Assembly (NCBI GenBank): GCA_023897205.1
Contig: JAHWDD010000001.1
Span: forward strand, 6,076,001 to 6,140,000
Length of the DNA stretch: 64,000 nucleotides
Direction: 5' to 3'
Origin: Exophiala sp. HKRS030
Lineage: Eukaryota; Ascomycota; Eurotiomycetes; Chaetothyriales; Herpotrichiellaceae
Below, one piece after another: positions 22,412 through 32,868 of the stretch. Numbering within the stretch: the first letter of the stretch is position 1; each line of letters begins with the position of its first letter. The notes under the pieces are model-generated. The model searched no databases. It was given only the letters and a program-made list of their open reading frames with translations, and was not told where the DNA came from. The position numbers and the translations under genes are program-made.

Positions 22412-22927
22412 CGAACCCAAGGTTAGAATTGCTAGAAGTTTTGGCTGATCTCTCGACTTGATGCTTCCGATTGTGGGCGGATCACTTGTAGTAAGTGCAT
22501 GTACCGCGCTTGTCTCACCATTACTTATTTCGTTTTTGATCAATAGATGAATATGGATGACGTCTACTCGAAGATGTCGAGGTCGAGATACAATGATCAC
22601 ATAATGCATGATGGACTATCGTACGCTTCTATCGTGACTTAAGCATTTCAAAGGAGAGGATGGAGTGTCCTTCCGATGAAAGAGGAACAGCTTCACAGAT
22701 ACACGTCAACAACACCATCTTCACTAGCGGCAAAGCTGGTTAGGTCTCCCCAGCCGGATAGTACAGTCTCTGCGCGTTCCAGCAAAGACAAAGAACCGCG
22801 AGGATCAATATATTCGGTGCTCAAGCCCTCGAGATTTTCCACAGTGAATGTCCTGATACTTCCACCGCACCCATCAGCCCGACGACCCGAATAGCTCGCG
22901 ACCAGATTTCCGCCCCGCTGAGCCTGG
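22412..22927. other. Intergenic, convergent 3' ends
   Basis: Presumed 3' flanks of the permease and GPI-protein genes. Nothing else is recognised. Confidence 0.55.
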
Positions 22928-23470
22928 TCACAACCACGCAACCAGACCGGCGGCGTAGGCCATGTATCCCAACGCACCAAGAGGAATGGAAAGACTATCG
23001 ACTCCGCCATTCCCAGCTGCAGTAGCCGTTGCTGAGCCTGCCGAGGCAGTTGCAGAGGTCGAAGCCGAGCGACTGGCGGTGCTGGCGGTTGGAGTGGCAG
23101 TGGCGGTCTCCTGAGGACCTGAGGCGCTCGAGACGGTATTTACGGCCGTTGCTGACGACGTTGTACTGCTGTCGAGGTCCAGGTTGGGGAAGAGCAGCGA
23201 GTTGCACAGATCGGGCAGGTTGTTGGCGAAGATGAGTTGCTCCTCGACCGGGCACTGTTGCACGCATGTGATGAGAGGATCGCCAGTCAGAGTGAACGAG
23301 GCGCATCTGCATTGGTCAAGCGCGGCCCCGGTCTCGTCGCCGTCACAGAACGACGATTTCGGTGGACATGCCTTGACGCATGGTCCGTTTTCTTGTTGGG
23401 CGCTCACGAGGTTTGACAGCAAGGCTGCTGTGAAGACGGTCGAGAATAGGATGCTTGCGATGGAAGGCAT
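22928..23470 (-). CDS. Secreted eight-cysteine, GPI-anchored protein
   Basis: A single exon gives 180 residues. A signal peptide (MPSIASILFSTVFTAALLSN, cleaved after about residue 24) is followed by a cysteine domain of eight Cys between about residues 31 and 89 (CVKACPPKSSFC, CRC, CVQQC, then LC). The spacing recalls, but does not strictly match, the CFEM domain. Next comes a Ser/Thr/Ala-rich stretch of about 60 residues, typical of O-glycosylated wall proteins. A small-residue region and a hydrophobic tail (IPLGALGYMAYAAGLVAWL) then fit GPI attachment. It is likely displayed on the plasma membrane or wall. No neighbour suggests a specific job. Confidence 0.85.
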   Translation of the reverse strand: MPSIASILFSTVFTAALLSNLVSAQQENGPCVKACPPKSSFCDGDETGAALDQCRCASFTLTGDPLITCVQQCPVEEQLIFANNLPDLCNSLLFPNLDLDSSTTSSATAVNTVSSASGPQETATATPTASTASRSASTSATASAGSATATAAGNGGVDSLSIPLGALGYMAYAAGLVAWL

Positions 23471-25054
23471 GGTGTTATGACGATGTGCTCAAATCTTGTG
23501 AGTATTTGGATGTTCTGGGATGGTTTCTGGTATTGTTCTGGCGAGACTGTTACTCGTCCTTGGCCTGGGGATGTGAATGGAAAGCAGCGCAAAAGGACAG
23601 GTCAGATAAGAAGATGGATTTGCTTAAAGATATAGCACTCGACGAGTTCCCTGCGGGACAGGTGCCAGACGACTCAAGATTGAGCGGCTTGGTCGCCCGG
23701 TGTTGGACAGCTTCTGATTGGGACTGGTTGTCCGAGATCGAAATGGTTTAAAGTTTGTGTATACACAGTACAGATTGGTTTCATCACGCAGTACTTTCAA
23801 GGAGCGAGAGGAGAATTTGTGGTTCTAGAGGCGACGATTGGCCCGAGCAGCACTCTGAAAGAAAGCCAACAGGCATAAGCCATGTTCATTATTCCAAGAC
23901 CTTGGACGCTCACTAAGAGGACAAGGCTGACTTTGTGCTTCAGGGGCCAAAGCAAGTGACCATTTGGGGGCTAAAGAAAATCTTGTTTCACCTGGACGAC
24001 TTGGCACCAGCCCGTGCTCGAGGTAACCTTTTCGTTTTTGTGATCACTTTAATCGTTAACAAGCCCCCATCGCGATATATCCATGAAGATATCTGAACCG
24101 CGTGATGTAGAGCGGGAGCTGAATAATACTCCAGGTGCTGTGCTGGCATTGGCATTGTAATACGTTGTGATCCAGTCTGGCATTTGCGTTCCGATGATCT
24201 GAAGGCGCAGGGGATGGATTGTTTGTCGAGGACAAGGGTTCCAGGATGTCCATGATCTCTTGTCGCCTGTTCGCGTTTCAGATCTGCGGTTCCCAAGAAG
24301 GATGGCAACCTCCGGCTACCGCACCCGCTGGTATGGCATTTGCTGAATCGGAAATCGTCCTGGATTTCTAGGAGACAGCGCGAAAACCAGCGAATGCAAT
24401 TTGAATGTCGGATTTTACGAAAAGAACTCATACGAGGAAGGACTGTCCTTTCCCCAACATTATAGCTACTATTAGAAACCATTGAACACCTTGAGCTTCA
24501 CGCTGATGAATCGGGAGGAGACAAGTGTTCGGCATACCTCGGCACCGTTCAACGTTCACTATAGACACTTTATCGATTGACTTATGACTTGTGTGGGCTG
24601 AAACGAGGCTACTGCTACTCCGTAGGTACTGAAGTTAGACGATAGGGAATATATCAACATTCGCCTCCAAACAATAAAAAGGCTAGGCCAGCGATGGTGA
24701 GAACGGCCTGTGCAAGACAAATATTAGGGTTAGGGTTAGGGTTATAGAACATGTCGTCACGTGTCGCGGTGGACGCGCTGCAGAGAAAGACGACGTCATT
24801 TCCTCCTCAACCGTTTTACCGTTAACTTGGGCGCGCTTTCTCTCATGTCATACTTTGCTCATTGAGAGCCGCCGATGCCTCCTGCCGTCATAACTTTGCT
24901 CCCACGATTCAATCACATGTGCCTGCGCCGACCGTTCGAAGTTCTTTCTCGGCTTTCTGGTTGAAGAATTTACAACACTATCCATCTATCCATCTTTGAT
25001 GTGTCCTTCCACCTCCCTCTTGCGCTTGTCAGTTCTCGAGCAGTCGGCAACCTG
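23471..25054. promoter_or_regulatory. Intergenic region with telomere-like array
   Basis: This region holds divergent promoters for the GPI protein (minus) and the ABC1-family gene (plus). A TTAGGG array lies at 24724-24744. A CACGTG-containing stretch near 24759 and a GACGTCA element near 24793 follow it toward the ABC1 gene. No coding region is supported. Confidence 0.6.
24724..24744 (+). repeat. Interstitial TTAGGG repeats
   Basis: Three tandem TTAGGG units plus TTA match the telomere repeat of most filamentous fungi. The array sits about 310 bp upstream of the ABC1-family start codon. It may be a remnant of telomere repair or a binding site for a TRF/Tbf1-like factor. Confidence 0.9.
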
Positions 25055-27127
25055 ATGCGCTCATTTCTTCTCCTCGGCCGTTTCACGAGCCGGAGAGTGT
25101 TCACCAACTTGACCTCAGCTTGGCGCATTCCACGTCACCAACAATGCTTTTCCAAATGGTCAAGAAAATACAGTCTCAAAGATCCCCGTCGGCGGCCACA
25201 CTCTCGAATCCTACTGGCTGCAGCCGCGCTCTCCCCGTCTGTCTTTGTTGAGCTGTCCGAGGAGGATGATAAGGATGGCAAAACCGGCGAAATGCAAATG
25301 CTTGAGGCTTCTCGAAAAGAGCTAAGCAAGAAAGTCCCAGACAATGTCCATGGCCTTCGCCGTATTTACAAGTCCATTGTTTATTTCCTCGATGTGTATA
25401 TATACGAACCTTTGGCCACGGCTTTTCGATTCCTCCATCTTGCCGTCATATTTATCCCCGTGATAGTCACAGTCCCGGTCGTCTTCATCGGTCCTCGCAA
25501 CAAGGACCGTGACAACGAGCGTGCTGCCACTATCTGGTGGTATGGCTTTCTAGTCAACGCTATGGAAAGAGCTGGACCCGCCTTTATCAAGCTTGGTCAG
25601 TGGGCTGCCTCAAGGTCCGATATCTTTCCTTCCGAAATGTGTCGAGTCATGTCGGAATTGCACTCCAATGCTCCAGCTCATTCTCTCCGACACAGTAAGA
25701 AGGTTATATCCGAAGCCTTTGGTGGTAGATCCTTTGACGATATTTTCATCGAGTTCGACGAAAAGCCTCTTGGTGTTGGTGCTATCGCACAAGTCTACAA
25801 GGCAAGACTGAAGCCGGATCTGGCAAAGTCAGAGGACAATGATTTGGACACCAAAGATAAACAGAGGTTGGGTCAAAGGTTTAAGAGAAACGTCGACGCG
25901 CTGGTCAAATCTAGCCCGCAAAGAGTGCCTTCCGCTTATGTGGCCATCAAGGTCCTCCATCCCAAAGTCGAACGCAACGTACGGCGAGACTTGAAAATTA
26001 TGGGAGTCTTCGCCTCAATTATCAATGCTATCCCGACCCTCGAATGGCTGGACCTGCCAAACGAGGTCTCGAATTTTGGAGAGATGATGCGACTCCAGCT
26101 GGACCTGCGGATCGAAGCCGCAAATCTCTCCATCCTCCGCAAACACTTCCAGAACCGGACTACTGCCTGGTTCCCATACCCATATACAGATTTCACTACT
26201 CGCAATCTTCTGGTTGAGGAGTTTGCGCAGGGAATTCCTTTGGCCGAGTTTCTGAACTCTGGTGGTGGCGTCTTCCAGAACGAAATCGCGGATGAAGGCT
26301 TGGACGCTTTTCTACATATGCTTTTGATTGATAATTTTGTTCACGCGGATCTTCATCCCGGGAACATCATGGTGAATTTCTACAGACCGACGAAACCTGA
26401 CGTGAGATTGCCCTATATCTCTCGCCAGGACCCGACTCAGCCGTGGTCCGCTTCCGATATCGATGCATCAGAGGCTGTTCTATCACGTCTCCGACCTCAT
26501 ATGGGGCATAAGAGAGAGTGGATTCAGGCGCTCGCTGATATTGATAGGGATGGATATCGACCTCAGTTAATATTCATCGACACGGGTCTGGTGACCGAGC
26601 TCAACTCCAAGAATCGGACAAACTTCTTGGATTTGTTCAGAGCCATTGCAGAGTTCGACGGATACAAGGCCGGACATCTTATGATTGAACGATGTCGACA
26701 GCCGGATGCAGTTGTTGATGGCGAAGTTTTTGCACTGAAAATGCAACATCTTGTGCTCGCCGTCAAGGGACAAACGTTTGCCCTAGGAAATATCAAGATT
26801 GGAGATGTACTCTCCGAAGTTCTAGGCATGGTTCGTACACATCACGTCCGGATGGAAGGCGACTTTGTCAATGTCGTTATTTCAATTCTTTTGTTGGAGG
26901 GTATCGGCAGGACTTTGAACCCAGACCTTGATCTATTCAAAAGCTCGTTGCCGATTCTGAGGCAGCTAGGATCATCAGACCCAGGGGCTGTTTTGAAGAG
27001 CTTCAAAGAAGGCGATTTCTCCTTGCTGAAGATCTGGGTTGGTCTAGAAGCAAGACGGTTCTTCCAAGCAAGTGCTGAAAGTGTCGAAATGTGCGTCAAA
27101 TACGATCTACTGAGTCCTAATGTGTAA
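25055..27127 (+). CDS. ABC1/UbiB-family atypical kinase-like protein, mitochondrial
   Basis: The first in-frame ATG gives 690 residues in one exon. The N-terminus (MRSFLLLGRFTSRRVF, then Arg-rich) looks like a mitochondrial leader, and a hydrophobic segment (LHLAVIFIPVIVTVPVVFIG) follows near residue 130. UbiB hallmarks are present: KLGQ in FIKLGQWAASRSDIFP near 176, GVGAIAQVYKA near 241, VAIKVLHP near 297, the catalytic-loop variant HADLHPGN near 428, and DTG in FIDTGL near 509. The family includes Coq8 and the yeast Cqd1/Cqd2 proteins, which act in or influence coenzyme Q biology. The length and layout fit the Cqd1/ADCK2 branch best, but I did not confirm that. The TTAGGG array lies in its promoter. 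Confidence 0.93.
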   Translation: MRSFLLLGRFTSRRVFTNLTSAWRIPRHQQCFSKWSRKYSLKDPRRRPHSRILLAAAALSPSVFVELSEEDDKDGKTGEMQMLEASRKELSKKVPDNVHGLRRIYKSIVYFLDVYIYEPLATAFRFLHLAVIFIPVIVTVPVVFIGPRNKDRDNERAATIWWYGFLVNAMERAGPAFIKLGQWAASRSDIFPSEMCRVMSELHSNAPAHSLRHSKKVISEAFGGRSFDDIFIEFDEKPLGVGAIAQVYKARLKPDLAKSEDNDLDTKDKQRLGQRFKRNVDALVKSSPQRVPSAYVAIKVLHPKVERNVRRDLKIMGVFASIINAIPTLEWLDLPNEVSNFGEMMRLQLDLRIEAANLSILRKHFQNRTTAWFPYPYTDFTTRNLLVEEFAQGIPLAEFLNSGGGVFQNEIADEGLDAFLHMLLIDNFVHADLHPGNIMVNFYRPTKPDVRLPYISRQDPTQPWSASDIDASEAVLSRLRPHMGHKREWIQALADIDRDGYRPQLIFIDTGLVTELNSKNRTNFLDLFRAIAEFDGYKAGHLMIERCRQPDAVVDGEVFALKMQHLVLAVKGQTFALGNIKIGDVLSEVLGMVRTHHVRMEGDFVNVVISILLLEGIGRTLNPDLDLFKSSLPILRQLGSSDPGAVLKSFKEGDFSLLKIWVGLEARRFFQASAESVEMCVKYDLLSPNV

Positions 27128-29458
27128 CCTCGCACCAAGTCAATGTCATGGGTTTGAGCTATCTCGCCCGTCGGTGTAGATGCCGATCCGACCCCCATAT
27201 TTGTTCGTATAAGCAATTCAAACTTTTGGGCTTTACTTTATGACATTTCCAAGCCAACCCCCCGCACTTGAATCTTTCGACGGAGATTTCAGGCTGCTAG
27301 TGTGGAATTAGACGCAACCAGTTCGCACGCTCAGCAGAGCTGCCAAAGCAAAAAACCTCCTAATTTTGATCTCGATTGTGGGCTAAGTTGGAACGATATC
27401 AGAACGATGGATCTGGGCATCGCACGCCCTACCGACGTCGACTACCGACCACTAGGATTCATGCCGGGTCCACACGGTGAGCCGATTGTACGGAATAGAT
27501 CAAAGTCAGACACGGGATGTAGGCAACATCCGCGGAGTCCGGGTTGGTGAATGCAGGAATGTGGCAGAGCAACTTGAACGATAGATAAGAAGTACTTCCA
27601 TAACACCTCTCTATATGTGGGTTGTGAGCTCGACGTTTCACATGTGAGGTGTGAAGGCTCGAAATTTGCAACTGTTCAAAATCACAAAGCTGTTGTCGAG
27701 CTGATAGGCCATCCGTTTAGAAAGGACAGCCGACCTCCAAAGAATAACCCCTATCGAGATTTTGCTTCCTGGCGAATCCGTAACCACTGGGAGCGAGGGC
27801 CCAAATTCATCCGTAGCCATCGATTCATTAGGCTGATATTGATGGGCCATGCATAACAGCTCACATTGACATGAGAGCCACAAAAGAACCTTCCCTGAAC
27901 AGGCAATGCGCTTCACTCCTTAGAGACATCAGCCCATGGGACTGTGTATAGGCTGCCATGTGTGGCCAAGGTCATCGGGTAAACATCTAATCAGGGGAAA
28001 GCTTAGGCATTCTACCCTAGGTTGTAATGTAGAGAGCCTATAACGACCGGGCTTAGCCTTGTCCGAGACGGCTTAATCGACCAATTCGGCCGTCCTGGTT
28101 CGGTTGTGCACAAAGGGTTGCATTCGGCATTACCAGAGCACGAGGTAGATTTGATCTCGGCAGTCGAAAAATCGGTGTTCAACGGGAAATGTGTTGTTGG
28201 AAGGGAACCCCCATACTACGAGGCGGATGGAAATCGGATGCAAACAGCAGGATATCTCGTCCGGGAAACTGGAATGAAATACACAAGGCCCGCATACGTT
28301 CTAGACCTGCCGCGACGAAATGAGATCCTGTTGTTAACCAGATGATGGATGTCCTCTGCATTGTCGGCTCTGACCATCGCGGCACATATACTCCGACGAC
28401 TCCGTACTCCTTAGTGCAATTAGGCACGACGATGGAGCCTGGAGGTGAAGGTTGGGCCTCGGGCGGGTATCCATAATATGGGGTATCGCTTGAATTCAAT
28501 ATCAACTATGGGGTGTGGGGTACGGGGGCAAGTTTTTTGCCATCAAGCAGCTGAGCTTGTCAAGCTTGCTGAAGTGTTTCCTAACTCGTGGATCCGACAC
28601 GGTCATACGGAAACGAACGCCGGTGGTCAAAAAACACTTGTGAATATTGGCACCCTTTCAAGAAACTCAAGCCGTGCGACAACGGTCAATCCTTATAAGC
28701 TACCAGCCCTGGTGCTTGAATCTACCAATCACCAGCAGTGGACATCTCAAGCATCAGGCTTGGCCTCGATGCCGATTCGTGTTGCTTTCTCCTCCTCCGC
28801 CAGGGTGCCTGTTTCTCAAGGTGTCAAGTTAATCAACAAGAACCAGTCTTTCGCGCGGTCCTCATTCCGAAACTAATCTTGGGGAAAGTCCCCGGTTTGA
28901 GCAAAGATCCATCCCCGTGACACGACCAACCCCTCTTCTCGAAGATTTCTTGTTACATGTTGCATGCTTCCTTGCTTTACCTATGTCGAGGGTCAACCAC
29001 TGATTCGCTGCCGGGCCAACGCCAATGCTTCTATTAAACCCAATAAATGTCGGTAGGACTACCGTGCCCATGCCGTGCAAGCAACGCCATCATTCTGGTG
29101 GCGCTACAGTCAAGCTATTGTGCGTCAGCCCAGACTTCTTGGACCTAGCTTCTCCGTCATGAGTATTCTACCATCTGGGCGGGCTTTGGTCATGATGGAT
29201 GGGTCGCGCGACTCGTGAACAATGAAGATGATCCTCCCCGCGGTTGCTCCATATGGGGGTGGGATAGCTCGCATCAAGCAGCCCGTTGTGCAGATGGCAG
29301 GAGTACATTTGCCTCCTCCCTTTTCTTATAAGAGAGGGAGGTGATCCTTCCGTCATCTGTCCTCTGACCTCCTCCTTTTGTCGTACTACTCTTATTTCTG
29401 CTGGCCTCAGGGTACCCAACATTGCAGAGTTCTTAAAGCCATTGTAACGTCCTCTTTC
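27128..29458. other. 2.3-kb intergenic region
   Basis: Only short open frames occur here (the longest is about 143 codons, at 28445-28876), with no motif or family resemblance. The right end is presumably the promoter of the DAL5-like carrier gene. Confidence 0.5.
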
Positions 29459-31280
29459 ATGATGTCGGATGAAAAGGTCGCCCATACAGACCGTGTCCTC
29501 GACCATGATGTCCTTGGTGAAAAGAGTCAGTTGTCTCACGAGGAAGCCATGCATTTTGGCGAACTCACTCCGGAGGAAAAAGAGCTCGAGAAGAAACTCG
29601 TGCGCAAAATTGACTTGAGAATCATGCCTCTCATGGTGCTCGTGTACTTGATGAACTATATCGATAGGTAAGGCTCCGTCAACCTCTTACCGCTATTGCT
29701 CCTGGATCTTTGGTTGTCTGTCCCAATTCGTACATTGTCAACTAACGGTCATCGTTACCAGGAACAACTATGCCGCTGCTCGCTTACAAGGCCTTGAGGA
29801 AGACTTGGGATTAGTGGGAGATCAGTATCAGCTTGGTAGGTCGATGTCGAACATTCAGGCTTCCTAGATAGTTCCGCTAACATTATTTTCAGGTCTCTCC
29901 ATTTTGTTCGTGTCCTATATCCTTGCCCAGGTCCCGTCGAACATGCTGTTGAACCACATCGGCCGCCCTGCTCTATACTTGGGCTTCTTTACCTGTGCTT
30001 GGGGTCTTGTTTCAGCCTTAACCTGCTTGGTCACAAACTTTAGCGGTATCGTCGCCTGCCGCTTCATGCTGGGTATAGTTGAGGCACCATTCTTCCCTGG
30101 TGTGCTTTTCTACCTCTCCAAGTGGTATTCCAAGAAGGAATTGAACTTGAGAATGTCCATCTTCTACGCTGGTTCACTAGTCAGTGGCGCCTTCGGCAAT
30201 CTGATCGCCGCTGGTATCTTGAGAGGACTCGCTGGCAAGCGTGGTCTTTCTGCTTGGTGAGTAATCTTCCAAGGCTGGCCTTTTTGCTTTGTGCCACAAC
30301 TTGTCTTGTCACTCTATGCCATTCCTGATCTTCCCATTTTCTGCCACGTCTTTTGATACTGATTCTGGCTCTTCAGGCAATGGCTCTATATCATCGAGGG
30401 AGTCCTCACAATTGCCATCGGCATTGCCCTGGCAGTAGTCCTTCCCGACTTCCCGGACACGTGGAAGTCACTGTCACCGGAGATGAAAGCCGTCGCTAAC
30501 CGACGCCTGGCTATCGAAGCCGCCGAGGCCGATGTCGACGAGGCTGGCGCTATGTCACAACTTCGTGGCCTTAAACTCGCTCTCACGGACTCTAAGACAT
30601 ATATCCTCGCAACGGCATATATGTCCATCGTCGGCGCTGCAGGATTTCAGAATTTCTTCCCGACACTGACCGCGACTCTCGGCTATAACCGGACCATCTC
30701 ACTCCTTCTCTGCGCACCTCCTTATGTCTTTATGGTTTTCTATTCAATGGTCCATTCGATTCTATCAGACCGATGGGGTAACCGATTCTGGTTCTTCATG
30801 TACCCGATCCCCATCACGATCGTAGGATGGGTCATCTTCATGACCACCAACTCATTCGGCCCACGCTACTTCTCGCTGTTCCTGATGAACTTCATCTTTG
30901 CGATGAACGGGACATGCTACGCATGGATTGCGGGAGCTATTCCACGGCCACCAGCCAAGCGCGCCGCTGCGTATGCCTTCATCAACTCGATCGGTAACTC
31001 GGCCAGTATCTGGACCCCATTCACATACCGAACACAAGATCGTCCGCATTACCACTTGGCGCTGGGCATCTGTATTGCTCTGCAGGTTGTCGCCGGCGTC
31101 ATGGGTCTGACCCTACGCTTCAAGCTTCAACGCCAGAACGCCCGTTTAGAGCGCATGGAGAACGAGGATCACGAGATCACCGGCCGTGACCTCAAGAAGC
31201 TCCAGCGCACCGCTGAGATTGAGGGCATTGATCTTGCCGCTGCGAGGCGCTTACAAAAAGGTTATCGATACATGATCTAA
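29459..31280 (+). CDS. MFS carrier, anion:cation symporter (DAL5/allantoate permease-like)
   Basis: Four exons (29459-29667, 29762-29835, 29893-30256, 30377-31280) encode 516 residues. Introns are 94, 57 and 120 nt with good GT-AG ends. A second ATG directly follows the first. Family features include DLRIMPLMVLVYLMNYIDR at the first helix, NNYAAARLQGLEEDLGL, the GRPALYLGFFTCAWG loop, EAPFFPGVLFYLSKWYSKKE, and QWLYIIEGVLTIAIG in exon 4. About twelve membrane helices are expected, with a charged C-terminal tail. The family imports allantoate, nicotinate, pantothenate, tartrate or other small anions across the plasma membrane. The specific substrate cannot be told from sequence. Confidence 0.93.
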
Positions 31281-31670
31281 TCTGTCTCCGCTTCAATCGC
31301 CGCTTGACAGCTCCTTACGACTCTCCTTCCCATAGGCGCTGAACACGGGGAGACGAACGGAGAGAAGAGGCCAGTAGGCTTCAGAAGAGGCAAGCAAACC
31401 TCCTTGTCTGGACAAGTCCTCGCTCTTTCCTAGGCAGTTATCAATGTAGATAAATCCCTGAATCGTGTGAGAACTTCGCAAGATTCTCACCTCGCCTTCG
31501 CTTAGTGGGACGTGGTTCTACAGAGTGAAATAAAAATGTCTAGAACACTTGACTTACTTTCTTTCCTCCTTTCTTCGTTCCATTCCTTCTCTAAGTCTAC
31601 ACAACACAACACAGCTCGTGCATGCCTAGCCATCGATAATCGATAACCGATAACCGATAGCTCAACCGCT

Positions 31671-31694
31671 CAATCGCCCAATCGCCCAATCGCC
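31671..31694 (+). repeat. CAATCGCC tandem repeat (3 copies)
   Basis: Three perfect 8-bp copies follow a short CGATAAC repeat (31633-31660). Both lie in the 3' flank of the DAL5-like gene. Confidence 0.85.
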
Positions 31695-31841
31695 GACCGT
31701 GTTAGACCCGCCATGACGGAAAAAAAACGAGAAATCCATTCGCTATCTTGTATTCTTCTATCGAATTCGACTCTCGATCGTGTGTCAACCGCGCCTCTCT
31801 GTCGTTTATTGTATTCTGACGAATCTATTCCTTCTTCTCTT

Positions 31842-31846
<5 letters not shown>

Positions 31847-31881
<35 letters not shown>
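31847..31881 (+). repeat. Poly-T tract of 35
   Basis: An uninterrupted run of 35 Ts. It could be a slippage product or the tail of an old retro-insertion on the minus strand. No element body adjoins it. Confidence 0.95.
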
Positions 31882-31882
<1 letters not shown>

Positions 31883-31973
31883 GAAATCTAATCTTACGTA
31901 GGAGGTAGATAGGGCATGATTGTTGAAGGAGTCAAGTTAGATATCTAGATATCTAGAGAACTAGACGACTGCG

Positions 31974-32092
<119 letters not shown>

Positions 32093-32868
32093 TCCCCGCC
32101 GGATCAGTAGGACTGACAGGATCAAGATCGGGGTTTCGTTTCAATGTCTTAGGATGTCACAATAGACAGTCACTTGTTGAGGTTTGTAGACTTGTATTCT
32201 TTGCTACGTACATATTTGTTTCCAGTATCCAGCTCCAAATTACCTGATGCATAGCGCTACCGGAGTCGTGGGATATATTCAATCTCTGTCCTTGCATTCT
32301 TTCGAAGCTAGATAACCCGTTCCAATACAGTCTTCAAATTGCAGAACTGTTAAAACACAACAAAATCAAAGTTGTAACCTTTCGAGTCGTGGGACTCTTG
32401 ATCCTTCCATTTTTATGTAACCCCTTTCATCCTCCTGTGAAGCCTTTGATAAAGTAGCCATACAAGGGAGACAGACAATGCGCCACAGGAAGCAACACAA
32501 GGCAACATGAGCCGAAGGGGGACAATAATGTATCACAGGGTTGTTGCCATTGTTTTGGACCAAGATTTTCCTATTCCCAGGATGAAAACATAGAGAAAAA
32601 CCTGTGCTTGAATCAGACGCCCACCAATATTCATAATCCTTTGATATTTGAACAGACTCCAAGACAAGAACCGCCGTAGAACAAGATTTCATGTAATCGA
32701 AGAACAGAAATTTTATCAGATCAAATCATAATCGTGCACAAATTGACATAAGAAATCGAGTTGCCTTTCACAGGAATGCGTCGAATGCATAACAGGACTT
32801 CGATATAAACAAGAATTGACATAAACAAAGAAGGCTAGTGTCTGTCGTAACAATGACGATGTGACGGC

